Shown here in pieces: positions 45,447 to 57,385 of a stretch of DNA of 64,000 nt. The number at the start of each line of letters is the position of its first letter. The first letter of the stretch is position 1. The notes under the pieces were generated by a model that saw only the letters and a program-made list of their open reading frames with translations, was not told the DNA's origin and searched no databases. The position numbers and the translations under genes were made by a program. This stretch comes from Turbatrix aceti (taxonomy: Eukaryota > Nematoda > Chromadorea > Rhabditida > Panagrolaimidae), in the NCBI GenBank assembly GCA_963969345.1, contig OZ017767.1:2747396-2811395 (forward strand), read 5' to 3'.

Positions 45447-47640
45447 TACGCCCCTGTTTGACGAACAACATCCTGGACGCGGACTTCATGCTCCGAAGCA
45501 GGTGTCGCTCTGCCGAGAAATCAACAAAACCGACCGGCGCTGCTCCGTGCCAACGGCATCATCATCGACTTCGGCGTCACCTGCCAAGCCACAGCACAGC
45601 GACTGAGCCTGAACATCCTGCATCCATTGCGAAGCCGTATTGGGCATCCCGGCCACCGCAAAAAGCAAGAATGCCGCCGAACACCCGCATTCCGCGTCGT
45701 CCTCTACGCCGTCCTCCTCTTCGTCTTCCTCGTCGTCCTTTTCGTCGTCTTCCTCCTTGTCCTCCTCGTCGTCTTCCTCTTCGTTTTCCTCGTCGTCCTC
45801 CTCATCGTCCTCCTCGTCGTCCTCCTCATCGTCTTCCGCGTCGTCTTCCTCCTTGTCTTCTTCGCCTCTCGAACAGCTTTACGTATTACGCCCCCATCTA
45901 TCGTCATCCCGGACCATGCCACCGTCGTTGTCATCGACTTCGGCGCCACCTGCACAGCGACTGAGCCTGGAGCCGACGCCCTGCATACATTGCTCACCGT
46001 TCTCCTCGCCATCCTCTTCGCCATCTTCTTAGCCGTCCTCCTCGCAGTCTTCCTCACCGTTCTCCTCGTCCTCGTTCTCATCGTCGTCCACGCCCCGCAG
46101 CTGTACCGCGCAACTTCTCCATTTACCGTATGTCACTTCGCGTTTATTGTTTCTGTTTATTTTTCAATTTAAATTTTTTTTCAGATTATTTACTGTACAA
46201 CATGTCCCTCTGCCTCGACCGTCGACACACCCTCTTCCTCGTCTCTCAAACAGCTTCATGGATTACGCCCTCTGTCTATCGGACGTTTTCCTGGAAAAAG
46301 ACCGTATTACATGGCCTCCGAAGCCGGTGTCGCTTTGCCGAAAAATCAAGAAAGCCGTCAAGCGATGCTCCCTGCCAACGGCGTCGTCATTGACTTCGGC
46401 GCCTTCTTCCAAGCGACTGAGCCTGGAGCCGACGCCCTGCATCCATTGCTCACCGTTCTCCTCGCCATCCTTTTCGCCATCTTCTTAGCAGTCCTCCTCG
46501 CTGTCTTCCTCTTCGTTTTCCTCGTCGTCCTCCTCATCGTCCTCCTCGTCGTCCTCCTCATCGTCTTCCGCGTCGTCTTCCTCCTTGTCTTCTTCGCCTC
46601 TCGAACAGCTTTACGTATTACGCCCCCATCTATCGTCATCCCGGACCATGCCACCGTCGTTGTCATCGACTTCGGCGCCACCTGCACAGCGACTGAGCCT
46701 GGAGCCGACGCCCTGCATACATTGCTCACCGTTCTCCTCGCCATCCTCTACGCCGTCTTCTTAGCCGTCCTCCTCGCAGTCTTCCTCACCGTTCTCCTCG
46801 TCCTCGTTCTCATCGTCGTCCCCGCCCCGCAGCTGTACCGCGCAACTTCTCCATTTACCGTATGTCACTTCGCGTTTATTGTTTCTGTTTATTTTTCAAT
46901 TAAAATTTTTTTTCAGATTATTTACTGTACAACATGTCTCTCTGCCTCGACCGTCGACACACCCTCTTCCTCGTCTCTCAAACAGCTTCATGGATTACGC
47001 CCTCTGTCTATCGGACGTTTTCCTGGAAAAAGACCGTATTAAATGGCCTCCGAAGCCGGTGTCGCTTTGCCGAAAAATCAAGAAAGCCGTCAAGCGATGC
47101 TCCCTGCCAACGGCGTCGTCATTGACTTCGGCGCCTTCTTCCAAGCGACTGAGCCTGGAGCCGACGCCCTGCATCCATTGCTCACCGTTCTCCTCGCCAT
47201 CCTCTTCGCCATCTTCTTAGCAGTCCTCCTCGCTGTCATCCTCACCGTTCTCCTCGTCCTCTTCCTCGTCGTCTTCCTAGCCGTCCTCCTCGTATGTCAC
47301 TTCGCGTTTATTGTTTCTGTTTATTTTTCAATTTAAATTTTTTTTTCAGATTATTTACTGTACAACATGTCCCTCTGCCTCGACCGTCGACACACCCTCC
47401 CCCTCGTCTCTCAAACAGCTTCACGGATTACGCCCTCTGTCTATCGGACGTTTTCCTGGAAAAAGACCGTATTACATGGCCTCCGAAGCAGGTGTCGCTT
47501 TGCCGAGAAATCAAGAAAGCCGTCAAGCGATGCTCCATGCTAACGGCGTCGTCATCGATTTCGGCGCCTTCTTCCAAGCGACTGAGCCTGGCCCTGCATC
47601 CATTGCAAAGCCGCATTGGGCTCCTCTGCCACCGTGAAAC
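45447..47640 (+). pseudogene. Four degenerate tandem TWAPK-type copies invaded by CTC/GTC repeats
   Basis: Copies start near 45447 (partial), 46127, 46861 and 47295; each later one has the GTTTATTGTTTCTGTTTATT leader, TTTTTTTCAG acceptor and ACAACATGTCC start. The family frame (CLSDVFLEKDRITWPPK, RRCS-like block, PTPCIHCS) is out of frame with that ATG. After CIHC the second half is replaced by long CTC/CTT/GTC triplet repeats that read as poly-Ser in one frame. The last copy keeps SIAKPHW-like remnants. No intact gene remains. Confidence 0.65.
45700..45870 (+). repeat. Pyrimidine-rich TCG/TCC triplet tract
   Basis: A near-continuous run of CGTC/CCTC triplets, recurring at 46500-46600 and shorter at 47225-47290. 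It can be read as poly-Ser or as hydrophobic Val/Leu runs depending on frame, which is a composition artefact. Confidence 0.85.
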
Positions 47641-47949
47641 CCCAGCAAGACCAAGGCTGATTGTCGACCGAAGAATTCGTCTATCCCTCAATCAACACAC
47701 CTCGCCACCCTCCCCACCTTCGATTCCAAGCGACTTTGCCTGGACTCCGCCATGGCGAATTGATTACATCACTACTACACCGGTGGGGTTTAAATTTTTT
47801 TACATACGTTTTTATATCTCCCCGCTATATGTCTTGCAAACTGGCTCGCTCGGTTCATTCGAGACTCGCCTTCTGGGAGCCTGAACCACGATAATCTCCC
47901 TCGCACTCTCGGCGTTCGATGCCAGGATTCACTGAGCCTCGCGGAGTGG

Positions 47950-48130
47950 GCCTCAGTGAATCCTAATAGATTATAGATAATATTAATAGATTATAATCTA
48001 TAATAATAGATTATAGATAATATAGTAAATATATAGATAATAATATGTATATAGATAAATATAGATAGATAAATATATAGTGGTAATAATAATAGATTAT
48101 AATAATTATTTATAAAAAATATGAAAATAT
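47950..48130. repeat. AT-rich ATAGATTATA simple repeat
   Basis: Imperfect AATAATAGATTATAGATAAT units. 48130-48790 is A/T homopolymer-rich and holds two copies of GGTGTTGGGGCGTAGGAG (about 48273 and 48501). Confidence 0.8.
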
Positions 48131-48822
48131 AATAATATATTTTAAATGTATAGGAGTAATATACATTTTTTTATATTAATGAAATAAGAAAAAAATTTAG
48201 TTTTTAAAAATGCAAAATGCATTTAAAAAACAAAACTTTAAAAACTGGACAAAAAGGCACCAAATTTCGATGGTGTTGGGGCGTAGGAGTTGGGTGGGCA
48301 AAAACAAAAAAAAATTGTTTTTTTTTATAAAAAAAATAGTTTTTAATATTTTTTTCGTAAAAATGATTTGTAAAAAAATTTAAAAAAAAAATAATACAGA
48401 ATTTTTTTTTTAGTATTTAAAAAATACTTTCTTTATCAAAAAAAGCATAAAAAAAACGCCTCAACCCTTTAAAAATTTTAAAAAAGGAACAAAATTAGGA
48501 GGTGTTGGGGCGTAGGAGGTGGGAGGGCAACAAGAGAAAAAATAATAATTATTGATATTTTTTACAAAAAAAAATTTTAAGAAATTGTTATAAAAAAATA
48601 TAAAAAAGATTTTTTTTGTTATAAAAAAATATAAAAAAGATTTTTTTGTTATGAAAAATATAAAAGATTTTTTATAAAAAAAAAAATATAAAAGTTTTTT
48701 TTTTTTTATAAAAAAAAATATAAAAGATTTTTTATAACAAAAAAAGATTTTTTTATAAATTTGAAAGATGATTTTTTTTTTGTGTGAACCAAAATTTGAT
48801 AAAGAAATTGCCCTCCCACAAA

Positions 48823-48852
48823 CCCCTATGGACTTTTGAATGTCCATAGGGG
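48823..48852. repeat. Perfect 11-bp hairpin
   Basis: CCCCTATGGAC (48823-48833) pairs with GTCCATAGGGG (48842-48852) around an 8-nt loop. Confidence 0.8.
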
Positions 48853-48959
48853 TCATAAACACTGGAAGGACAACAAGTCCTCGTCTCCATGCCCGGGTTA
48901 GGCCGGGAAGGTGGGCAAGAGACTCCCTACCACGTTGCCTACAGTGCCGGTGGTGGTGT

Positions 48960-49680
48960 AGAAATAAGTGAAAAAAGCTAGAAAAAAAATCTCTGAAGAT
49001 TAGGTTAGCCTAGAAATAAATAGTAATTCAGAGATCTAGATAGATTCTAGCCTCTAGGAGATGCTTTTCCTGAGCATGAAACGATAATATATTGATAGAT
49101 TAAATAGATAATAGATAGCTATAGAACATATTTAGATTAATGAAGCTATGATAGAAATGTCTACTTTTGTAGACGGAAGAGTAAATGAATGATAATCAAC
49201 CCCCCTACTGATGACATAGAACTATTCTGTAGATAAGTAATAAGCAAATGAGTAATGAGCAATTGATGAAGTTGATAGTTATTATTATTTAAAAAAAAAA
49301 ATTGTAGAAAAAACAAGGCTGTCCCCAAAATATGGGTTACAAGGGGAATATATGGGTTATTGTTTTTGAGAGCATATAAAATGTTTGAGCGCAACTTGCG
49401 TTTTGGGTATGGAGTCTTGCTACCAACGTGGCTGGAGCTCTTGTACAACTCGTGCGCTGCTTTTAACCGAGCAGTAGTTGGTTTTTATGTGTATAATTAT
49501 TTTTGTGACATTTTTTTTATATTACAACATTTTTATTATATGCATTGTTTTTAACTCCTGAAAACTTTGTACTTTTTTATGTATTTTTGTAATTTTGTAT
49601 GTCGTGTTTTTTTATTTATTATTGTACTGTACGGACCGCCCACCAGGTAAAGAAAAAGGGGAAAGGGGCAACCCTCCCAT
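48960..49680. other. Unassigned AT-rich DNA
   Basis: TAGATAGAT-like low complexity with no gene recognised. Confidence 0.3.
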
Positions 49681-49756
49681 GAAAAAAAAAAAAAAAAACA
49701 AAAAAAAAAAAAAAAAAAACAAAAAAAAAAAAAAAAAAAAAACAAAAAAAAAAAAA
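49681..49756 (+). repeat. Poly(A) tract with regular C interruptions
   Basis: Four A-runs (about 17-22 nt) separated by single C bases, followed by GCTGCGCC. It resembles an expanded poly(A) of a retroposed sequence, or slippage. Confidence 0.8.
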
Positions 49757-49982
49757 GCTGCGCCAATGATACACCGCTTCCCCTCAACAGCAACCACAGC
49801 AACGTCAAGAAATGCAGCAGAAACAATTTATTTTTTTAATCAAGTAATTCATTTGGCCATTTTATGCGACAGAATTTCTGTCGCGGCCACAACAACGGCT
49901 GATCAACCTATGGAGGTTGAAATCAATCAACGTCGGAGCCGAAAAAAAATTATTCTAGTACAATGGAAGCAGTAGAAAGAAA

Positions 49983-51300
49983 ATGGAAAAACTAGATGTA
50001 TATGGCGACCCCGAGCATTCTCTGACCCCGATAGTAGTTGCCAAAGCTTTGCAACTGGGGAAACAGAGTACGTGCTCGGCAGCAACGTCGTATCGCCTAG
50101 GACAGTGTCCGGTACGCTTATTTCACTCCCTTCTCTGGCCGAAATTAACTCCTGTTCTTTTTGTAGATCTGTCCTGTGGATTAATCCACAAACAGCCTGC
50201 AAAAGTTATGCAGAAGCGGGCTCGGCGACGACAGCAATACAAGTCGTCACAATCGGGATCAGCAAAAACCCTGGTGGCCGTACTTCAATGTTTTCTAGAC
50301 CAATTAAGCTATTAGTTTAATTGGCTCTCACCAAACGGCCACCAGAACTGATCAACTGCTGGCGGTGAAAGGCATCAGGTACGGTGTTATTGATGCCTGG
50401 TGTTCAACTACTAATCCATTTCCTTCTTTTCAGCCTTCAACGTCGAAGTCAATCGTCGACGCCGCAAATCACGAGGGGAAGTGGTCGTGGAGGCAAAAAA
50501 AAAAAAGGCGGCGCTAAGGGACAGGAAAAACCTGTTTCTCAAGGGGGAAACCCCGGGTTGGGCGGGGTTTGTATGTACTCAAACCCCGCCCGCAAGAGTC
50601 CGTACAGATTTTTATTGTATATTCATTGTATTGTAACTGTAATTTATTGTAATTTTTTTTGTCAAATTTGCGAAGTGATTGGCTTCGCCTGGCTAGCAGA
50701 AACAAAGAGCAGGTATGTTTCTACTATCAATCATCCAGACTTGTACCAAACATGATTTTTTTGTAGAATTCTCGGCAAACTCAGTCGACAATTCGCTCTT
50801 CGCAACTCTCGCGGTTTCTGCAGAATTCAATATATGTTTTTCACCGTCAATCTTCATCATCAACGTCCACATCGACACAATCAATCATCCCGCGTCGCCC
50901 AATCGGATTCAGATAGCCAGCCACAGGACTGGGTTCGTTTCGCCTTCCCCTTCCCCTCACCTGACCTTGTTCTAACCCCTTTCCTTTTTTCAGGCTCTGC
51001 TCAGATGGCGAAGCGACGCGATGGTGTCAGTCCGCCATGACATACTGACACGTCCACAGGCTGTACCCCAATTAAACAGTCTGCCATGGACCAAGCCGCC
51101 GATGCGAGGGTTGTGGAATCACGACCGCCGGCGCAGAAGAGCGACTAGCGCTTGTCACTCTGGGTAAGCTACTCATTCCTCCCTCTCCATCTCCTAACTG
51201 ACAATTTCCGTTTTCAGGTAGAATGTCTGTCTCCCTAAGAGCGCTGGATCAAGAAGAACAAAATGTTCGGCGACATCACGTCTATGAGTCGTTTCCTTTG
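49983..51300 (+). other. Plus-strand spliced locus with five micro-introns and hairpin exons (candidate non-coding RNA)
   Basis: Introns: 50112-50166, 50379-50433, 50713-50766, 50933-50993 and 51164-51217, of 54-61 nt, with GTACGC/GTACGG/GTATGT/GTTCGT/GTAAGC donors and TTGTAG or TTTTCAG acceptors. Exons hold perfect stems: palindrome 50175-50190 (TGTGGATTAATCCACA), 50300-50307 with 50317-50324, 50560-50570 with 50581-50591 (GGGCGGGGTTT), and 51024-51030 with 51045-51051. No frame spans the exons. It resembles the minus-strand locus at 19.6-22.3 kb. Confidence 0.45.
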
Positions 51301-51309
51301 TATATGTTG

Positions 51310-52530
51310 TATTACCTGTAACCTGTTCCCCTTTTGATCACAGGTTTATATGCTATAAAACCAACAATTTGAATCACGGTTGTGTATGAGTAAAGGCCAC
51401 ACCGGCGAAGCCTGGCTGCCATTACACAAGACGTTCAAGTCTGCTCTCAAACTTTAAATATGCTCTCAAAAACAGGGGATTAGGGGAGATATGGGAAAAC
51501 AAAAATTCCATATGATATATCTAACTTATGTAAATAAGCAAAAAAAGATCACAGGGACAGCCTTAATATATTTTTATAATTTTAAATAGTTATAACACCA
51601 CCATCGGACGGCTTAACCCGTCAGCTAATGCAGATTGGACAAATTTGCCTTCCAGTGCTCATTATCATTTTTTATACCTTTTTTTGACACTTGGTTTGGT
51701 CACGTGACTGAATTTATATTTCTGATGAAAAAAAATGGCTGAAAAACGCCAAAGTCGATAAAAATTGATCTCAAATGTTTAAAGTTAAATTTTCGGAATT
51801 ACAGAAAAATAATACATAGCTAATAAAATACATAATCCACCATAACTTTTTTGCGATCAGTAGTAACTTGATGGAAAATGGCAAAAAATGTCAACAGAAG
51901 AAAATTTATCTTAACTTTAATTTCTAAATTTCTATACACTGATAGAAATTTTGAATTTTTAAATTGCAAATGACTGATTTATTCAAAATCAAATATAAAT
52001 TACTTCAGCAACAAATAATTTGTAAAGCAGCTTAAAATTCATAGCAAAAATTCTAAATCGCAATATCATTATTATTTTGTTTGCCATCATGATACAAAAT
52101 TTTAATATGACTGATATGAACACCAGTAGTTCAAAAAAAAGTGCCAGTAGTCCCAAAACAAAGCAATTTTTGAAAAATGTGCTTTAAGAAAGTTAGCTTA
52201 AAGAACTTTATTTGCTTGATGACAAATTATGAACCCATTTTTTTACACTTTTTACCCTGACTTTCGCAATAATACTAATCTCGTTTCGCCGATGCCAGAT
52301 GCAGTTTTTCTTTCCTGTTACCGACTAGGTCTGTTCCCACAAAGAGAAACTTTCCCTGATTCTTAGGACGTTTGTACTTGATTTTTCCTGTCCTCGACTC
52401 AATCTTTGACCTCAAAACACTGCTATCAGGCTGTACCTGATATATATTAGATAGGCACTATTGATTTATTTCTTTCTCAATTTATTTATTCATTTCTTTA
52501 CTGTCTTTCTCAATAGTTAGCACCACATTA
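51310..52530. other. Unassigned AT-rich DNA
   Basis: No feature recognised. Confidence 0.3.
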
Positions 52531-52547
52531 CATACACTATTGAATCT

Positions 52548-52802
52548 ATGTCCCCCTATTTATCCCTGGATGCCGTCAAACATTGTTTACTACAACTTCG
52601 ACCAGTTTGTGGATCAAGCAAAGAAGAGAAGCAGGCTCAACTATCAAGGAAGAACGGTGACTACTTTTGCATCACAACTGGGAACAAACTCGTCGGCACA
52701 GGAGAAAGGTGGCGCAGAAATCAAACCACAATGAGGAAGTGGTGGGGATCCTGCAGGCGAACCAGGAATGTGGTTATCGGCTTTCGACATGAATACGGAT
52801 GA
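52548..52802 (+). CDS. Unrecognised short open frame, 84 codons
   Basis: ATG to TGA with mixed composition, Cys and Trp/Arg-rich at the end. No splice or domain support. Possibly chance. Confidence 0.15.
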   Translation: MSPYLSLDAVKHCLLQLRPVCGSSKEEKQAQLSRKNGDYFCITTGNKLVGTGERWRRNQTTMRKWWGSCRRTRNVVIGFRHEYG

Positions 52803-52869
52803 GAAAAGCGAATGAAAAAAAGAGTGCTACTGTGATGGATTTGGCGAATCCACGCACTGGCGTAATTTT

Positions 52870-52896
52870 CCAGTGATCCATGCACTGGATCACTGG
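52870..52896. repeat. 11-bp stem hairpin
   Basis: CCAGTGATCCA and TGGATCACTGG are separated by a 5-nt loop. Confidence 0.75.
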
Positions 52897-52899
52897 AGC

Positions 52900-54180
52900 T
52901 ATCGGCAACAAGCAAATTCGCATCCCAGTGGCGGTTTCGTTTGGCGTAATTCTACTTGAGAGTAAGCCAACGATTCAATGAGAGAAAAATTTGAAGCGGC
53001 TGAATTTGCGACAGTCAAGGTAAGTTTATTTCGAGCATTGAAATTAGAAAAAAATGCAGAATTTTTTTGAGATAACGAATTGAACTACAAAAAATCATTT
53101 ATTGAACACTTTTTTGTAACAGGTTTTTATTTTATTTCATTTAAAAAACAGTAAAATTAAAAAAAAAACGAACAAAAAAATCGAGATTTTAAAATTTTGG
53201 GCAAAAATTAGACTCGGTTTTTAATCTCTGACAGATGTCAATTTTGTAAAAAAAAACAGGATAAAAAATTGTTATATTTATTTTTTGGCAATTTATCTTG
53301 CAAGACAAAAACACATTTTTCATTATTTTTTTTTATTTTTTACCAAAGAAAATTTAAAAATTTGTTAAACAAATGCAAAAAAATATTTTTTCAGATGCTG
53401 TTAACGACCGGAAATGGACTTATCCCAAATCCGCGTTGCACGTCAGCCACCTACCAACAGGTGCATCATCATCGTCATCGGGCATGCCACGGCAACACTT
53501 CTCCGAGGTCTCAGTGGCTTAGCAGATGATCCAAAAACCCTGCGTCCGCGACTCCCCCGAAGCCATGCAACGGAAGAAACGAGCGCCACGATCGTCTGAT
53601 AATTTTTTCCAAGTTTTTTTTTAACATTTTGATGACATTTTTTTTGTTTCTGTCCCAATTCTGTGCGGATTTCGTGCCAGCGCCCAGTCATAAGCTGGAT
53701 GACGCTCCGAAGCCGCCAGAGGTGGATTTTAATGGAAAGTAAAGTTTTGGGGGAGGGGAGACGGGGACAAAATAATTTGAACAACAGTCTACAGTTTAAG
53801 TGTACTGTAGAAAATGAAAAAAAGCTGTATTGCCGTCCATCGCCTTTTATCTACCAGTGATCCGCCCGTCCCGCGTCGCTCGTCGTTTCATCCGCCTGCT
53901 GACTTGATGACATTGCGTCTTTATTTGCATTGAACCTCTGCAGCTTCGGCCGTGGCTGCAACTGCTTTGCTTGACGTCAGTTTTAGTTGGGCTTCTTCCT
54001 GGTCACGCTGTTTTTTTCTGACGCGACGATGAGGTTAAGTTGTGAGTGTTACGCTGTGTGGCTTACTCCAATAAAGTGCGTTCAGAAAGGATAGCCTTAC
54101 CCCTAAAATCAGGATTTTTGGTAAAACGGTTAAAGTTACGGTGACGGGAGTAGGCTTAATCGATTTGTCGTAAAAAGTTA
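52900..54180. other. Unassigned DNA with one candidate exon
   Basis: A TTTTTTCAG acceptor at about 53394 is followed directly by ATG (53395), and a nearby ATG at 53414 opens a 61-codon frame. No product was recognised. The rest is AT-rich. Confidence 0.25.
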
Positions 54181-54189
54181 CACTAGAAC

Positions 54190-54556
54190 CAGGGTGGCGA
54201 AGAGGGGATTCCCATGGGAGTCCCATGGGAAATATCCCGGGAATTATCCCGGGATTCCCATCTATCACGGGATAATTTCCCACGGAATTTTGAAAATGCG
54301 CGATCCCGCCTAAAATATCACCGTTATTTTACGCAGGAGCGTGCTTTTTTCTTTCAAATTAGGTAAATGATTTTATTTTCATTGTTAATTTTATTACATT
54401 AATAAAATAAGTGTGTTTTTGGATATCTTTTTTGTATGAACATGTACTTTTTTAAACGTACCAAAAAATACCCCCGGGGACTCCCATGGGAATCCCATGG
54501 GAATCCCATGGGATAATTCCCCTATTTCTAATTCCCATGGGAGTTTCGCCACCCTG
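54190..54556. mobile_element. Non-autonomous hAT-like element, 367 bp
   Basis: Terminal inverted repeats CAGGGTGGCGAA / TTCGCCACCCTG (one mismatch-free block of 11-12 bp) are flanked by the 8-bp duplication ACTAGAAC (54182-54189 and 54557-54564). Subterminal regions are arrays of CCCATGGGA and CCCGGGA palindromes. No coding capacity. The flanks carry two GTTCAGAAAGGATAGCC copies (about 54080 and 54632) of another repeat. Confidence 0.88.
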
Positions 54557-54569
54557 ACTAGAACGTTAT

Positions 54570-56480
54570 GTTCCGATGTCCATACTCGAACAAGTACGGC
54601 CAGCAAAAAATAAAATCTATTTTTCGACCGTTCAGAAAGGATAGCCTCACCCTTGATTTTAATAGGGTTGACTAATTTTTAGTGCGTAAAAACGCCGCAA
54701 AGCGTGTTTAAATAAACAAATAGGTTGAATTAAATATAAAAAGCTTCTAAAGAGACGATTCGCAATGAACTGATAAAAATTTTGGCCATTTTATTACAAA
54801 TTAGACCCCCAACATCAATAATGCCGTCCTGATGATCGGTAACTCCCGCAAATTGACGTCTGTTGGCACAAAAGGCTTGCAGGTGATGCCCCGTCAAGTT
54901 TCCAACAGGAGTCAACCCAAACAACCCCGCACTGTTTGATAGGAAAATTATTTTATTTAAAATAAGCGCCCCAATGATCAGGTTTCAGTGCGTTTAGACC
55001 CCCTTTTTTTGTAGGAAAATTTTTTTTTGATGCGTCAATGTTGATAAAATTGTAACAGATAAAGATCGCAAACTAAGCGGTATGAATTCATGTTGATCCG
55101 ACACAGATCAAAAGTCTAGGAGATGGGTTTGTGATTTGTGAGAAACAAGAGTTAGATGTCAAGTTCAGAGATTTCATTTTTAAGCTTATACCTTCTCGAA
55201 GCCTTCTTGGGTAGGTGCTTCTCTCTCGGACTATGTTTTTATTGTTGTTCACCAAACACAATTGTACCATGCTTGTCCAGAACGCTGTCCGGACGCTCGT
55301 TTTCTATTTGCCATCCGATGTAAGTAGCGCATCATTATCGTTGGAAAAAGCTGTCTGATTGAAGTTGCTTTTCTGCAGTTACTCGGCTTCCATGATCAAC
55401 CTGTTCCGATCTCTTTCCCGCTTGTCGCTGGTTACTTTCTTTCTTTCCGTTTTCTTAAAGTCTCCGGTTCCTGCTGCTTTTCGTAACTTTTACTGAAGTG
55501 GATTCACGCCTACCTCTCCTGAATCCTTCAGACTCATCTTTTTACTCTCGCTTCTGGAGCGGAGTCCCAGAACAACAGCGTTTCCGATGTTTCAGGATTT
55601 TTTCCCTACGCTCTGCGCCTTATTTGGATCCAGTTGCTCTCCGTAGCTTTACTGCTTTCGCTACGTGTGTTTGGTCGAACGTGGCATTGCATATGATGTT
55701 TTTTCTCTATGCCATTCTCTGCAGAACACCGCGGAGAGCTCCGTAGTGGGAAAAAAAAATTGGTATCATGATATCATTCTGATATCACCCTGATGCCTTG
55801 AGTCTTAAATATAAAATCTTTTGACCGTGCTGACTCTGTCTCGTTTGGCTTCGTGACCAACGAAAGCAATGTTGTCCTCGGTCTGTATCAATTTTGTGTT
55901 CTGCATCCCGTTCACCGCATTATTATGCGCTTTTCCGCCTACGTGGTTAAAAAATTTAAATATTTTTCTCGTCACTTCAAAATGTTTCTCGTCACGTCTT
56001 GTTTTTCAAAATATATTATTCAATATAACAAAATATAAAGTCAATTTATGTATATTTAAATAATTTTTTTATTTGTTGTTTTTGATTCGAATTGTTCAAC
56101 ATTTTTTAAGGTTTTTTGAACTCAAACAACACAAAGACTGAAAAAAATGTTGCTACGGATAAAATTCGTTGGAGGATTGCAAAAATTGTCAAAAGAAAAA
56201 AATGAGTAACTTACGCTTACGCGCGTATGTATTAAAACTCGGTCAACTTTTTGTATTTTTTTAGGAAAAACAATAAAAACAGTGCTCTTCAAATAAATTT
56301 TGTAGGAGAAGAAATGCCGGTTAAAAAAGCTTGCAACTAAAAAAAAACAAAGTAGATGGAGGATAACTGCCGGTTTTACTGCTTTTCTTGAAGATCGCGC
56401 TACCAGTAGCGTAACTGAGAAGAGTTTGTAAAGTTTCAGATCTGAATTGCAAAACACCGGGGTTACGACATCTCATGACA
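54570..56480. other. Unassigned DNA
   Basis: A short scrap at 55758-55795 (GGTATCATGATATCATTCTGATATCA) matches the interior of the 38547-39316 element. No gene was recognised; an open stretch at 55498-55746 has no ATG-linked support. Confidence 0.3.
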
Positions 56481-57101
56481 ACCTTTCTATGACAGGCCCG
56501 GAAATATTCTGGTATTTTTATGTGCTTGCGGTGCTAAAAAAGATTTGTATTCTGTAAAATTTTTAATCCAAATTTTGAATTCAATTCGAATTGTTTCCGC
56601 AGCCAATTGCCGTTTGTTTTAAAAAAGAATGCCGCAATCATACTGGATGCGCATCGACGTGCGAACATACCTTTTGGGCCGCAACCTGAGTTTTCCCGTC
56701 CACTCATCACAAAATTTTTGGAACAGGCTGACAGGTCTGACGTCTCGAACGACTTGTGCGCGACAACATTTGAGACGCGTCCAAGTGCGAACATACCTTA
56801 CAGGTGCCATCGCAGTTCCTTGCATCTTGGATGGTTTGAAAACAGATTTTGTTATACAGACAAGTTTGAAAAATATGCGACGACACCTTGTCAAGCACTC
56901 TTTTTGTGACAGTGCCGTAAAAAACACAAAACATGTAAGCCTGTCAAAAAGTAAAACAAGGTAAAACTTATAAACGCTACTTTATTACAAACATTGAATA
57001 GTTGATTCGTATTTATTACAAACATTGAATAGTTGAAACAGCACATCATGTCTCAATAAAATCAACGTCATCGACGTGAAAATGATAAAAACGAGAAAAC
57101 T

Positions 57102-57385
57102 TCAGAGTTCGGCCTGTTTCGCGGTCCAGGTGCGATTCTTGTCCAAAGACGTTCTCGGTCGACGATCCGCCTTGGGGGCCCAAGTGACGTGGATAGGGCA
57201 GACTTTTTCTTCCGAAGGAGAAGTGGATGGCGGATGCTTGGGTTTCACGGGGGCGGGGAGGCCCATTGCGGCGTTGCAATGGATGCAGGTCGTCGGCTCC
57301 AGGCGCAGCCGCTTGGCAGGTGGCGCCGTAGTCGGTGACAACGACAACGCCGTTGGCATGGAGCAGCGCCGGGAGGCTTGAACAT
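57102..57385 (-). pseudogene. TWAPK-type gene with internal 5' deletion
   Basis: The C-terminal ~85 codons (CSMPTALS to KQAEL) are intact. The segment encoding the N-terminus and first TWAPK is deleted, joining the ATG region (57385) out of frame to the rest. The C-terminal half is of the 124 type although it sits in the arm normally holding the 144 type, which suggests conversion between arms. Confidence 0.7.

Noticed and set aside
45627..46172. Apparent membrane protein of repeated Val/Leu/Phe
   Set aside because: It is a shifted-frame reading of the CTC/GTC triplet tract; the gene-family frame there is different and broken.
49551..49826. Poly-Phe and poly-Lys frames
   Set aside because: They are direct readings of the poly(A) tract with C interruptions.
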